Of a stretch of DNA of 64,000 bases, positions 1-8,347 are shown piece by piece (within the stretch, counting starts at the first letter, position 1; each line of letters begins with the position of its first letter). This DNA comes from Rubrobacter xylanophilus DSM 9941 (GTDB taxonomy: Bacteria; Actinomycetota; Rubrobacteria; Rubrobacterales; Rubrobacteraceae). A program made the position numbers and the translations under genes. Below the pieces are notes generated by a model. That model was not told where the DNA came from. It made no database searches and saw nothing but the letters and a program-made list of their open reading frames with translations. The DNA lies in assembly GCF_000014185.1 (NCBI RefSeq), contig NC_008148.1:434001-498000 (forward strand). Reading direction: 5' to 3'.

Positions 1-635
1 AGCCGGACGACAGGCTCAGCATCCAGGCGGTGCGGGTGGAGGAGAACGGCGACGTCTCCCTGATGGAGGGCGCCCTGAACGGCGAGGAGCTGGCGGTCGT
101 CGAGACCATCCCGGCGCAGACCGACGCCGGCGGAGAGCCGCAGGGGGGCTTTGTCTCGCTGACCGACGATACCGGCACGCTCACCATGGAGGTCCCGGCC
201 GCCTGGAGCGACGTCCGGACCGGCGGGAGCCTAAAGCTGGACGGCGAGAGCCTGGGGCCGGCCATGCTGGCCTCCACCGACGCCCAGCGCTGGATCGACA
301 CCTTCGAGGTGCCTGGCGTGTACTTCGCGGCCTCGAGCCGCCTCGCCGAACGCTTCCCGGAGAACCCCGTTGAACAGATCCTGGACCTGCCGGAGTACGA
401 TTTCTCCGGCACCTGCCGGTACGAGGGGCGGGAGGGCTACCAGGACAGCAAGTTCACCGGCGCCGTAGACACCTACACCGGCTGCGACGGTACGGACAAC
501 GCCTTCCAGATCTACGCCGCAACGCCCCCGGACGGCTCCTACGTCGTGGTGCTGCAGGCCGTCATAACCAGCGAGGCCGACCTCGACGGGCTCCAGAGGA
601 CCCTCGCCACCTTCGACGTCCTGCAGCAGCCCTGA
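1..635 (+). CDS. C-terminal part of a secreted-type protein, cut by the window edge
   Basis: The frame is open from base 3 to a TGA at 633-635, so the true start lies outside the window; the GTG at 30 is only an internal valine codon. The visible 210 residues include a stretch reading TMEVPAAWSDV followed by a beta-rich domain with four cysteines in its last 90 residues (TCRYEG and TGCDGTD). This kind of domain is found at the C terminus of extracellular trypsin-like proteases and lipoproteins of actinobacteria, from memory of the family. No catalytic motif is inside the window, so the function of the whole protein cannot be assigned. Confidence 0.6.
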   Translation, partial: PDDRLSIQAVRVEENGDVSLMEGALNGEELAVVETIPAQTDAGGEPQGGFVSLTDDTGTLTMEVPAAWSDVRTGGSLKLDGESLGPAMLASTDAQRWIDTFEVPGVYFAASSRLAERFPENPVEQILDLPEYDFSGTCRYEGREGYQDSKFTGAVDTYTGCDGTDNAFQIYAATPPDGSYVVVLQAVITSEADLDGLQRTLATFDVLQQP

Positions 636-648
636 AGACCGAGCTTCT

Positions 649-696
649 CCCCCGGCCAAAATCACCGTTGACAGAACGGCTGGCCGGGGGTACACT
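649..696 (+). promoter_or_regulatory. Sigma70-type promoter embedded in a 10-bp inverted repeat
   Basis: TTGACA at 668-673 and TACACT at 691-696 are separated by exactly 17 bases. The -35 box lies inside the loop of a perfect inverted repeat, CCCCCGGCCA (649-658) and TGGCCGGGGG (681-690), with a second inner stem CCGTT/AACGG (665-669, 675-679). The same DNA could act as terminator of the upstream gene and as operator over the promoter. It is the clearest -35/-10 pair in the window and would drive the leader and ABC exporter that follow. Confidence 0.6.
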
Positions 697-745
697 GCAC
701 AAGCTGTTAAGTTTTGTTAAGGACGGAGCGAAAGGAGACGGGACC

Positions 746-847
746 TTGGCAGCGGGCATCCTCAGAATTCGCGGTCTTACGGGACCGAACCCGCCGTTTG
801 CGGTGGGCGAGGTGTGCCCCGAGGTCCTCGGTGCCATGAGGCACTGA
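746..847 (+). CDS. Possible 33-residue leader peptide
   Basis: A TTG at 746 sits 7 bases after a good Shine-Dalgarno sequence (AAAGGAG, 731-737) and opens a 33-codon frame ending in TGA at 845-847. It is about 43 bases downstream of the expected transcription start of the promoter at 668-696. The peptide has no recognisable domain (it begins MAAGILRIRGL). It could be a real small protein, a regulatory leader peptide, or a chance frame in a structured untranslated leader. Confidence 0.3.
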   Translation: MAAGILRIRGLTGPNPPFAVGEVCPEVLGAMRH

Positions 848-930
848 CACCCTAGAGCCGAGAAGGGTTTTCTCAGGGGGCCTCCGGGGCGAAAGGACCC
901 GGGGGCTCCGGTTTCTCTTGCGGGGGCGTT
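780..930 (+). other. Hairpin-rich leader region, unassigned
   Basis: Between the promoter at 668-696 and the next clear gene at 1009 there are about 310 bases. Visible stems include CCGAG/CTCGG around 818-830, GTGCC/GGCAC flanking ATGA around 830-844, and GGTGT pairing with ACACC (about 806 and 849). The arrangement GGGC-GAGGTGT-GCCC followed by TGACACCCTA loosely recalls the fluoride riboswitch fold, but key conserved bases are missing. I can only say that the leader looks structured. Confidence 0.2.
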
Positions 931-1008
931 CGCCCCGACGCCAGGGCTTCTTCCGCGGCTCCCGGTCCGGCGGGCAGCATCCGGTCGGTTATGGAAGGGG
1001 TTGGCGAG

Positions 1009-1254
1009 ATGCACAGGGATTTCATGTACGAGATGGCGCGGGAGCGGATGGCCGAGTACCACCGGGAGGCGGAGCGCCGGAGGAGGTCGGGGCCTTCGGG
1101 GAGGGGCGTCTGGAGGCGCTGGGTCGCCCGGCGCCTCTTCGAGGCGGCCTTCTCGGTCGACGCCGAGGAGGGCTGGAGGGCGATGTGGGACAGGATGTCC
1201 GCTCCCGGGCGCCGGGGCAGGAGGTCGTCCGGCGCCCGGAAGGTTGCGGGGTGA
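1009..1254 (+). CDS. Small basic hypothetical protein
   Basis: An 81-residue protein rich in arginine and glutamate, starting MHRDFMYEMARERM and mostly predicted helical. The ATG at 1009 is preferred over the ATG at 991 because GAAGGGG lies 8-9 bases before it. It ends just before the ABC ATPase gene, so it is probably co-transcribed with the exporter. No family is recognised. It could be a small accessory protein of the transporter or an unrelated short gene. Confidence 0.45.
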   Translation: MHRDFMYEMARERMAEYHREAERRRRSGPSGRGVWRRWVARRLFEAAFSVDAEEGWRAMWDRMSAPGRRGRRSSGARKVAG

Positions 1255-1258
1255 GGGG

Positions 1259-2056
1259 GTGTTGGTGGAGGCGCTCAGGATGCGGGGCGTACGCAAGCGG
1301 TTCAGGAGGCGGAGGGGGGAGGTGGTCTGCGCTCTCGAGGACGTCTCGCTAGAGATCCGGCGGGGCGAGGTGGTGGGCATCCTCGGCCCAAACGGGAGCG
1401 GCAAGAGCACGCTGGTGCGTGTGATCTCCACGCTCGTTCTGCCCGACTCGGGGTCGGTGGAGGTCTTCGGGGTGGACGCTTTGCGCCACCCCAAGAGGGT
1501 GCAGCGGAGCATGAACCGGGTGAGCGTGGAGGCCAGCTTCTTCAAGAAGCTCTCGGCGATGGAGAATCTGCTCTACGGGGCCAAGCTCTACGGGGTGTCC
1601 GACCGCGAGGCCCGGCCGAGGATAGAGGAGATCATGGGGCACATCGGCTTCGACTACAAGCGGGCCGCCGAGCCCATGGAGCACCTCTCGCGGGGCATGC
1701 AGCAGAAGGTGGCGCTCGCCCGGGCCCTCCTCACCAGCCCCATGCTCATGCTGCTGGACGAGCCGACCACCGGGCTCGATCCCCGGAGCAGGCGGGACGT
1801 GCAGGCGTTCATCCGCCGCATAAGGGAGGCGCACGACTCCTCGATCCTGCTGTGCACCCACGACATGGGCGAGGCCGAGGAGCTGTGCGACCGGGTCGGG
1901 ATCATGGTGGGCGGGCGCATCATCGCCCTCGACGAGCCCCGGCGCCTGAAGGAGCGCTACGCGAGCGGGGGCCGGCTGCCGGACCTCGAGGAGGTCTTCA
2001 TGGCCGCCACCGGCTACACCGTCGAGGAGGCCAGCGCGGAGGAGGGGGAGCGGTGA
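1259..2056 (+). CDS. ABC-2 type exporter, ATP-binding subunit
   Basis: About 265 residues. Walker A is GPNGSGKST near residue 43, the signature is LSRGMQQK and Walker B is LMLLDEPTTGLDP, the pattern of the drug/antibiotic (DrrA-like) ATPases that energise ABC-2 membrane exporters. The start is uncertain: GTG at 1259, TTG at 1262 and GTG at 1265 are all possible, with GAGGGG at 1255-1260 as ribosome site. The stop overlaps the GTG of the permease gene by 4 bases, so the two are translationally coupled and should form one exporter. Substrate unknown. Confidence 0.85.
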   Translation: MLVEALRMRGVRKRFRRRRGEVVCALEDVSLEIRRGEVVGILGPNGSGKSTLVRVISTLVLPDSGSVEVFGVDALRHPKRVQRSMNRVSVEASFFKKLSAMENLLYGAKLYGVSDREARPRIEEIMGHIGFDYKRAAEPMEHLSRGMQQKVALARALLTSPMLMLLDEPTTGLDPRSRRDVQAFIRRIREAHDSSILLCTHDMGEAEELCDRVGIMVGGRIIALDEPRRLKERYASGGRLPDLEEVFMAATGYTVEEASAEEGER

Positions 2057-2892
2057 TCCGGGGCGGGGGAAGGCCGCGGTGGCTCATGGAGGCCATAGCC
2101 GTGTGGGGCTACGTGCAGAGGAACTACTTCCTCACCAAGCGGTACTTCATGTGGGAGGTCGTGTGGCTCGTCTACATCACGGCGAACGCCCTGGCGATCA
2201 CCTACATCGGCGCCGGCGCGAGCGAGTTCGGCAGCGGCATAGACACCGCGCGCCTGATGACCTTCCTGCTGGTGGGGGCGCTCGTCTGGAGCTACCTCTC
2301 GGTGCTCTTCGACGTGCTCTCGGAGACGGTGAGCTGGGAGCGGTGGGAGGGGACCATCGAGTACACCTTCATGAGCCCGGCGAGCAGGGTCACCCACCTG
2401 CTCGGGATGGGGCTCTACGCGGTCATCTACGGCGTCCTCCAGATCTCGGTGATGCTCGGGGCGGTCTCGCTCTTCTTCGAGCTGGACCTCTCGCGGGCCA
2501 ACTACGCGGGCGCCCTGCTGGTGCTCGGCGTGGCGAGCGTCTCGCTGGTGGGCTTCGGCATCATGGCCGCCGTGCTGCCCCTGCTCTCCCCGGAGAAGGG
2601 CCAGCAGGTGAGCTACATCGTCTCCTCCCTGTTGCTGCTCGTCTCCGGCGTCTACTACGACGTGGGCGTGCTGCCGGGGTGGATGCAGTTCATCGCTCGG
2701 TTCTCGCCCGTCACGTACGCCCTGGAGGGCATCCGCGCCGCCCTGCTCGACGGGGCGGGCCTCGCGGAGCTGCGGGGCAGCGTCGGGGTGCTTCTGGCGA
2801 TGGGGGCACTCTTCGTGCCGCTCGGGCTCCTCGTGTTCCACCTCGGCGAGCGCTACGCCAAGAGGACCGGAAAGCTGAAGCGGAGCGGGTAG
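2053..2892 (+). CDS. ABC-2 type exporter, permease subunit
   Basis: A 279-residue integral membrane protein with about six hydrophobic segments, typical of ABC-2 permeases; the C-terminal half contains the usual SGVYYDVGVLPGWMQ region and the PVTYALEGIR motif before the last helix. GTG at 2053 overlaps the ATPase stop (GTGA), preceded by GGAGGGGGAG. It partners the ATPase at 1259-2056. The gene ends at a hairpin shared with the convergent siderophore operon. What is exported cannot be read from the sequence. Confidence 0.85.
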   Translation: MIRGGGRPRWLMEAIAVWGYVQRNYFLTKRYFMWEVVWLVYITANALAITYIGAGASEFGSGIDTARLMTFLLVGALVWSYLSVLFDVLSETVSWERWEGTIEYTFMSPASRVTHLLGMGLYAVIYGVLQISVMLGAVSLFFELDLSRANYAGALLVLGVASVSLVGFGIMAAVLPLLSPEKGQQVSYIVSSLLLLVSGVYYDVGVLPGWMQFIARFSPVTYALEGIRAALLDGAGLAELRGSVGVLLAMGALFVPLGLLVFHLGERYAKRTGKLKRSG

Positions 2893-2917
2893 GGGCCGCG
2901 CCCGGGCCCCCACCCGC
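2885..2917. terminator. Bidirectional hairpin between convergent operons
   Basis: GCGGGT-A-GGGGCC at 2885-2897 pairs with GGCCCC-C-ACCCGC at 2905-2917 (13-bp arms with one mismatch). It overlaps the stop region of the exporter permease and lies immediately past the stop of the rightmost siderophore gene (2921). There is no U tract. Its position between two convergent genes is what suggests termination. Confidence 0.5.
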
Positions 2918-2920
2918 GGT

Positions 2921-4726
2921 CTACCTCCCCGCCGCGGCCCCGGCCTCGTGCAGGGCGTTCGTGACCCGGCCGAACTCGGAGGCGTGGGGGCGCTCGCCGT
3001 CGTCGGCGTAGCCGTAGTCGAAGAGCCGGTTGCGGTTGAGGCAGAGCCTGGTGAAGCTAGGGGCCAGCAGGTCGAAGAGCCGGAAGCGCTCCTCAAGCTC
3101 CGGGAAGCGGTCCTGGTAGCGCAGGATCTCCTCGCGCGCCAGCCCCCAGAAGCGCCGCTCGGGGATGCCGTGGTGGTCCTCCGCTATCTCGGCGAGGTAG
3201 CGCAGGTGGCAGATGAAGAGCCCGGACCAGATGAACTGGCACAGCCCCTCCGGAGGCTCGCGCAGCAGCACGGGTCTGAGATCCTCCGGCATGGACCCGA
3301 GCTCCTCGATGGGGTGCTCGCTCACGTTCACGTCGTCCACGAAGTCCTTCATGGCGAGCCGGGAGGGGATAAACCCCTCGTCGAGCACCAGGATGGTGTT
3401 CTCCCCGTGCGGGCTGAAGACGGTGCCGTAGCGGTAGAGGTAGTGCAGGAGCGGCGGCAGCACCGCGCCGAAGAAGCGCGAGAGCCACTCCTCCGCCCCG
3501 AGCCCCGAGCGCTCGACCAGCGAGGAGAAGAACGGCCTGCCGGCGCCGTCCACGTGCAGGAGGGCGGCGAGGGTGATGGGCCGCTCGCCGGGCTCGGTGT
3601 GGCGGAAGACGCTCTCCCGCCAGATCGCGCCGAGCATCTCCAGGTGCTGGTAGGGGGTGCCGGGCAGGTCGGCGTGGTAGGGGTGGTCGTAGTTGAGGCC
3701 GGCGACCTCGCCCGGCAGGATGAGGCGGCACTCCTCCCGCAGGAAGGGGTCGCCATCCCGGATGTTCCGCACCCACTCGGTCACCCTTGGGGCGACCTCC
3801 GTCCTCTCCCCGGGAAGCCCGCGCCACACCAGCGTGTTCAGGATGCTCAGGGGCAGCTTGACGGTGAGCTTCTCCGGGCTCGAGACGTTGAAGAAGGTGC
3901 GGATGGACTGCTGGGGCAGGTAGAGGTCCGGTCCCTCCCCGAGCGGGACGATGGCGCCGGAGGCGAGCTCGCCGGCGAAGAGCGGGACGACCACGTTCTT
4001 CCACTGCCAGGGGTGGACGGGGAGGAGGTGGTAGGCCTCCGGCTCGTCGAGCCTTCCGCGCAGCTCCCGCAGGGCCTCCTCGCCGAGCTCCTCCCTCATG
4101 AGCGCCTCGTGGTCCAGCCCGGAGACGGCGCTGAAGCGGGACCTCTCCCTGCTCACGGCGAGCCAGGGGAGCCTCGTGGGGCGTCGCATCTCCGGGGCGT
4201 GGAGGAGGTAGTCGTCGTAGCCGAACCCGATGCGGCCCTTGTTGAACGTGATCCAGGGGTGCCCCTCCATCTCGCCCTCGAGCTCGGCGTACCCGACCTC
4301 CTCCGGGTCGAGCGTCCGCCCCTCCTTCCTGGCCGCTATGTGGGCGTCGGCGAGCAGGGTCCGGGAGTACTCGTTGAGGAGGTGGGCCGCCGTCTCGGGG
4401 TTCAGGCCCGCCGCCTCCCTTATGTCCAGCAGAAAGCGCAGCGGGTCGGTGGCCGGGGCGGCGCTCCCCCGCGCGGTGCGCACCACCGAGCCGGGGACCA
4501 CCCGGTAGGTGTCGAAGAGCCTCCTTCTGGCGTCGAAGGCGTAGCCGACCCCGTCGCCGAGGGGAAGCCGGTAGGAGAAGACGCCCTCGCCCCGCTCGGC
4601 CACCCTCTCGGGGCGGATGATCTCCTCGTACATGAACTCGGAGATCATCTTCTCCAGAAGCCTCCGCCCGACCCGCTCCCAGACCTCGGGCCTCAGGCTC
4701 TGCCTTACCTGCTCGACGTGCTCCAC
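2921..4726 (-). CDS. rhbF: NIS siderophore synthetase, IucC/RhbF-like
   Basis: A 601-residue IucA/IucC-family (NRPS-independent siderophore) synthetase. Family motifs seen: HPWQWKN near residue 240, SPHGENT near 440 and KDFVDDVN near 460, which bind ATP and citrate. These enzymes adenylate a citrate carboxylate and condense it with an amine. By position and similarity to rhizobactin-type operons this is the second synthetase, attaching the second N-hydroxy-N-acetyl-diaminopropane arm to the citrate half-product. It is the last gene of the leftward operon, 18 bases after the monooxygenase gene. The assignment of first or second condensation is inferred from synteny. Confidence 0.88.
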   Translation of the reverse strand: MEHVEQVRQSLRPEVWERVGRRLLEKMISEFMYEEIIRPERVAERGEGVFSYRLPLGDGVGYAFDARRRLFDTYRVVPGSVVRTARGSAAPATDPLRFLLDIREAAGLNPETAAHLLNEYSRTLLADAHIAARKEGRTLDPEEVGYAELEGEMEGHPWITFNKGRIGFGYDDYLLHAPEMRRPTRLPWLAVSRERSRFSAVSGLDHEALMREELGEEALRELRGRLDEPEAYHLLPVHPWQWKNVVVPLFAGELASGAIVPLGEGPDLYLPQQSIRTFFNVSSPEKLTVKLPLSILNTLVWRGLPGERTEVAPRVTEWVRNIRDGDPFLREECRLILPGEVAGLNYDHPYHADLPGTPYQHLEMLGAIWRESVFRHTEPGERPITLAALLHVDGAGRPFFSSLVERSGLGAEEWLSRFFGAVLPPLLHYLYRYGTVFSPHGENTILVLDEGFIPSRLAMKDFVDDVNVSEHPIEELGSMPEDLRPVLLREPPEGLCQFIWSGLFICHLRYLAEIAEDHHGIPERRFWGLAREEILRYQDRFPELEERFRLFDLLAPSFTRLCLNRNRLFDYGYADDGERPHASEFGRVTNALHEAGAAAGR

Positions 4727-4744
4727 GTGCCTGCCCTCCTCTCC

Positions 4745-6040
4745 TCAGGCCACCCCGAACTGCTGGAAGACGTTCCGCTCGCGCACCGGGTAGACGGCGC
4801 GCCCGGCGAGCTGGTTGGCGATCACGGCGCTGCGGTGGGCGCCGAGGCCGAGGTCCGGGGCGCCGACGCCGTGGGTGTGGATCTCGCCGTTCTGCACGAA
4901 GATCTCGTTTGCGACCTCTGCGGTCTTCTCCAGCCGGTAGTCCAGGCTCACCGCGTACCGGCCCCGCCCGTCCCACCGGATGAGGTCCCGAACGCCCTCC
5001 AGAAAGCCCGGCACCCGGTAGGCGTAGCCGGTGGCGAGCACCACCACCTCCGTCTCGTGGACGAAGTAGCGGTCCTGCTCGGTCTGGCGGCAGTGGAGCT
5101 GCCAGGCGCTCCCCGTCCTCTCCGCCTCCCCGACCTCCGCGAGGGCCATCAGGCGGACGTCCGGGCGCGCCCCGCCCACGGACCGCTCGTAGAGGAGGTC
5201 GTAGATCCCGGCGATCGTCTCCACGTCGATGCCCTTGTACAGGAGGTCCTGGCGGCCTCTCACCTCGTCGCGCTTTTTCTGCGGCAGCCCGTGGAAGTAG
5301 CGGATGTACTCCGGCGAGAAGTGCTCCAGGCCGAGCTTGGAGTACTCCATGGGGAAGAAGCCTTTAGAGCGGGTGAGCCAGTCCAGCCGAAAGCCGCGCT
5401 CCGCCTGCGCGCAGAGCAGGTCGTAGAAGACCTCGGCCGCGCTCTGGCCCGAGCCGACCACGGTGACGGAGGCGGCCTCCATGCACCGCTCCCGGTTCGG
5501 GAGGTAGTCCGCCGAGTGGAAGGCGTCCTCCCCGAGCTTCCCCTCGAAGCACGCCGGGACCTGCGGCGCGGTCCCCACCCCGAGCGCCAGGTGACGGGCG
5601 CGGCGGGTGCGCCGCTCGCCGGTCGAGATCTTGCGGGTCGAGACCTCGAAGTGGTCGCCCGCGTGGCGTACGCCCTCCACCCGCTCCCCGAAGCGGCAGC
5701 TCGGGAGCCTCTCAGCGACCCACCGGCAGTAGTGCTCGTACTCCCGCCGGGGGACGTGGAAGCGCTCCAGAAAGTAGAAGTTGTACAGGCGGCCCTGCTC
5801 GCGCAGGTAGTTCAGGAAGCTGTGGGGGCTCGTGGGGTCGGCCATGGTCACCAGGTCGGCCAGGAAGGGGACCTGCAGGGTCGTCCCCTCCATGAGGAGG
5901 CCCGGGTGCCAGTCGAAGCGGGGCTTCTGCTCCACAAACAAAGCCTCCACCTCCTCGACCGGCTCCAGCAGGGCCGCCAGCGAGAGGTTGAACGGCCCGA
6001 TGCCCACCCCCAGCAGGTCGCAGGGCCTACCCGAGCGCAT
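4745..6040 (-). CDS. rhbE: Flavin amine N-monooxygenase, RhbE/IucD-like
   Basis: A 431-residue protein of the lysine/ornithine N-hydroxylase family. The FAD site GVGIGPFNLSLA is at residues 11-22, the NADPH site GSGQSAAEV near residue 200 and the C-terminal ATGYAY motif near 335. In rhizobactin-type pathways the enzyme hydroxylates the primary amine of 1,3-diaminopropane before acetylation. Its start overlaps the acetyltransferase stop by 14 bases. Length and motifs are complete. The substrate (diaminopropane rather than lysine) is inferred from the neighbouring aminotransferase and decarboxylase genes. Confidence 0.88.
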   Translation of the reverse strand: MRSGRPCDLLGVGIGPFNLSLAALLEPVEEVEALFVEQKPRFDWHPGLLMEGTTLQVPFLADLVTMADPTSPHSFLNYLREQGRLYNFYFLERFHVPRREYEHYCRWVAERLPSCRFGERVEGVRHAGDHFEVSTRKISTGERRTRRARHLALGVGTAPQVPACFEGKLGEDAFHSADYLPNRERCMEAASVTVVGSGQSAAEVFYDLLCAQAERGFRLDWLTRSKGFFPMEYSKLGLEHFSPEYIRYFHGLPQKKRDEVRGRQDLLYKGIDVETIAGIYDLLYERSVGGARPDVRLMALAEVGEAERTGSAWQLHCRQTEQDRYFVHETEVVVLATGYAYRVPGFLEGVRDLIRWDGRGRYAVSLDYRLEKTAEVANEIFVQNGEIHTHGVGAPDLGLGAHRSAVIANQLAGRAVYPVRERNVFQQFGVA

Positions 6041-6614
6041 CCGGAAACCTCCTCTCGAACTCCTCGCGGCGGCAGAACATCAGGAGGGCCCGCTTGTCCG
6101 GGAGCTCTATCTCCCCCTGCGGCTCGTAGGCGCACTTTTTGAAGACGTGGATCATGCGCGCGTTCCGGACGTCGGGCTCGGCGACGACCTTCTCCGCCGC
6201 GGCGCCCGCAAACTGGAAGGCGGTCATCGCCCGCAGGAGCGGCAGGGCGAAGCCCCGCCCGACGTACTCCGGCGGCCCGATGAGGAGGTGCACGCCCCGG
6301 TCGCGCGGGCCGGCCGGGTAGCGGGTGGCCACGATGTCGTCCTTCGCCTGGTAGGCCTCCCAGTAGCTCATGGGGACGCCGTCCAGGTGCCCGATGTAGG
6401 GGGTGGAGTGGGGGTCGTGGAGGAGGTCGTGGAGGTACCTCGCGATCCTCTCCTCGGGCCAGGCCATCTGCCAGAAGGGGATCACGTGCTCCTCGTTCAT
6501 CCAGGCGCAGACCCGCTCCGCGTCCTCCTCCGGTTGCAGGGGCCGGAAGGCTATCTCCGCGCCCGTCTCGGGGTCTACGGTCCGGTAGGCGTAGCGGCTT
6601 CCGGTCTCTCTCAC
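6027..6614 (-). CDS. rhbD: GNAT acetyltransferase, RhbD/IucB-like
   Basis: A 195-residue member of the siderophore acyl-CoA transferase group (AlcB/IucB/RhbD). The family's diagnostic stretch around NEEHVIPFWQMAW is at about residues 45-57, and GRGFALPLLRAM (acetyl-CoA loop) is near 135. It should acetylate the N-hydroxylated diamine to give the hydroxamate. The GTG at 6614 overlaps the upstream synthetase stop (GTGA). The downstream monooxygenase gene also overlaps, so these three genes are tightly coupled. Confidence 0.85.
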   Translation of the reverse strand: MRETGSRYAYRTVDPETGAEIAFRPLQPEEDAERVCAWMNEEHVIPFWQMAWPEERIARYLHDLLHDPHSTPYIGHLDGVPMSYWEAYQAKDDIVATRYPAGPRDRGVHLLIGPPEYVGRGFALPLLRAMTAFQFAGAAAEKVVAEPDVRNARMIHVFKKCAYEPQGEIELPDKRALLMFCRREEFERRFPDALG

Positions 6615-8347
6615 GCGCTCACCTCCGCCAGGGGGTTGTCTATCTCCACGTAGACCGACTGGGTCTCCAGGTCGCCGAGGAGCTCGTCCATGTCGTGCAG
6701 CCGGGTGAGCAGGTTGGCCTTGCAGGGGAGCCTTCGCAGGTGCAGGAGGCTCGGGATCAGCTCCGAAGACGCGGGGGCCTCCGGCTCGAGCTCCTCCAGC
6801 GCCCGGCGCAGCTCGCCGAGCAGCTCCCGCTCGTCGGCGAGCCCGGCGCACCCGAGGGCGTTTACGACCCCGAAGAGGTTGTTGATGAAGAAGTAGTAAC
6901 GCAGCCGCTCCTCGGCGACGGGGTCCTCCACCACGGTCCCGTCCTCGATGCCGTGCACCCCGGGGACGAGCCGCTCCAGGTGCTCCCGGGCCGACTCGCG
7001 GAAGTAGTAGCCCTGGTTGTCCCGGCAGTAGAAGCGGGCCGGGTAGCCGCCCTCCAGCTCCAGCACGGTGTTCTGCTGGTGGGCCTCCGGGGCGATGCCG
7101 TGGGCGAAGTACAGCCAGAGGATGGGCCGCAGCGAGACCTCCAGGTAGCGCCGGAACCACTCCCGGCCCACCTCGGACGGCGGGCGCCCCTCCCGCCGGG
7201 CGAGGCGAGCCACCAGGCGGGCCAGGCGCGAGCCCTCCTCCCCCAGCCCGTCCTGGCACAGCGCGACGACCGCGGCGGCGTCCTCGTCGCCGCGGAAGGG
7301 GTTCTCCCGCAGCAGCATCTCGAAGCCCGACTCCTCCCCGACGCCCGTCTCCACGGTGATGTGGGCGGGGTCGCGGATGATCCGGAACCCCGGAAAGCGC
7401 TCCCGGAGCTCCCGCCCCACCGCGCTCTCCAGCACGCGGCACATCTTTATGCCCCGCCTGAGCTCCTTGCGCAGGTTGTTCCGGACGGAGTTGGTGATCC
7501 CCACGCCCAGGGAGAGCTTGAGCATGAAGCGGGACCGGGGGCGGTAGACGGTGCGCACCGAGGAGGTGGGGAGGTAGGGGCTCCCCAGAGGCCCGAGGTG
7601 CTCCAACAGCCCCTCCCCGATCAGGCGCCGCACCTCCGGGCGCCGCAGCAGCCTCCCCGCCTGCCAGGGGTGGGCCGGGATGAGGGCGCGGTCTTGGTCT
7701 TCTCGGGGGAGCGTTCGGGCCTCCGGGTCCCGCCGGAGCTCCTCCGCGACGAGCTGCGAGGCGCTCTGCGGGAGCGCCGAGCCCTCGGATACCACGGAGC
7801 GGTGGGCCCAGAAGTAGTGCAGGGGGAAGGCGGCCCCCATCTCGGGCGAGTAGGCGGCGAGCTCCTCCTCGGCGAACCCCTGCCGGCTCTTGGGGGCGGG
7901 GTGGAGGTGGTGGCCGAAGACGAGCGATTGCTCCGCCCCTATGAACCCCTCCCGCGGGCGCTTTCCTTCCTCCAGGCGCGCCCCCACGAAGCGCTCCACG
8001 TTGCGGCGGCTCTCCAGGACGCGCAGCAGCAGCTCCTCGGGGGAGCCGCCCCGCTCCAGGGAGAGCTCCCGGGAGATCAGGGCGGCCAGCGTCGCGGGGT
8101 CCAGCTCCGCCCGGCGCGGGTCGCCGCACGGGCCCGCCGTGACGGGAAAGCCGAAGAGGTGCCGCCCGGTGGGGGAGGGGCGGCGCAGGGGCGCGAGCAC
8201 CTCCATCCCCAGCCTCTCCAGGGGGACCAGGACGGCCCCCTCCCGGAGGAAGGCTCCCCTCCCTGTCTCCCGCAGAAAGCAGTTGAGCAGGTTCTGCATC
8301 GCTGCGTGGTCGGCGATCTGCCGGGCCGTCATGCGCTGGTCGAGCAT
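6611..8347 (-). CDS. rhbC: NIS siderophore synthetase, IucA/RhbC-like
   Basis: A 578-residue IucA/IucC-family synthetase, the first of two in the operon. Motifs: GHHLHPAPKSR at 145-155 (nucleotide and substrate loop), HPWQ at 226-229 and EAHQQNT at 421-427. It would form the first amide between citrate and the hydroxamate arm. The ATG at 8347 lies 19 bases inside the upstream decarboxylase gene, with GGAGGAGG directly before it at unusually short spacing. Two synthetases with distinct motif variants imply stepwise asymmetric or sequential acylation of citrate. Confidence 0.85.
   Translation of the reverse strand: MLDQRMTARQIADHAAMQNLLNCFLRETGRGAFLREGAVLVPLERLGMEVLAPLRRPSPTGRHLFGFPVTAGPCGDPRRAELDPATLAALISRELSLERGGSPEELLLRVLESRRNVERFVGARLEEGKRPREGFIGAEQSLVFGHHLHPAPKSRQGFAEEELAAYSPEMGAAFPLHYFWAHRSVVSEGSALPQSASQLVAEELRRDPEARTLPREDQDRALIPAHPWQAGRLLRRPEVRRLIGEGLLEHLGPLGSPYLPTSSVRTVYRPRSRFMLKLSLGVGITNSVRNNLRKELRRGIKMCRVLESAVGRELRERFPGFRIIRDPAHITVETGVGEESGFEMLLRENPFRGDEDAAAVVALCQDGLGEEGSRLARLVARLARREGRPPSEVGREWFRRYLEVSLRPILWLYFAHGIAPEAHQQNTVLELEGGYPARFYCRDNQGYYFRESAREHLERLVPGVHGIEDGTVVEDPVAEERLRYYFFINNLFGVVNALGCAGLADERELLGELRRALEELEPEAPASSELIPSLLHLRRLPCKANLLTRLHDMDELLGDLETQSVYVEIDNPLAEVSA

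Noticed and set aside
780-860. Fluoride riboswitch-like arrangement
   Set aside because: GGGC/GCCC, GGTGT/ACACC and TGACACC recall the fold, but the conserved TGATG and AAC elements are missing and the following gene is not a fluoride exporter.
2948-6142. A 1064-codon open frame on the plus strand across the rhbF and rhbE genes
   Set aside because: It is antisense to two clear synthetase and monooxygenase genes and has low-complexity, family-free content; long antisense frames are expected at this GC content.
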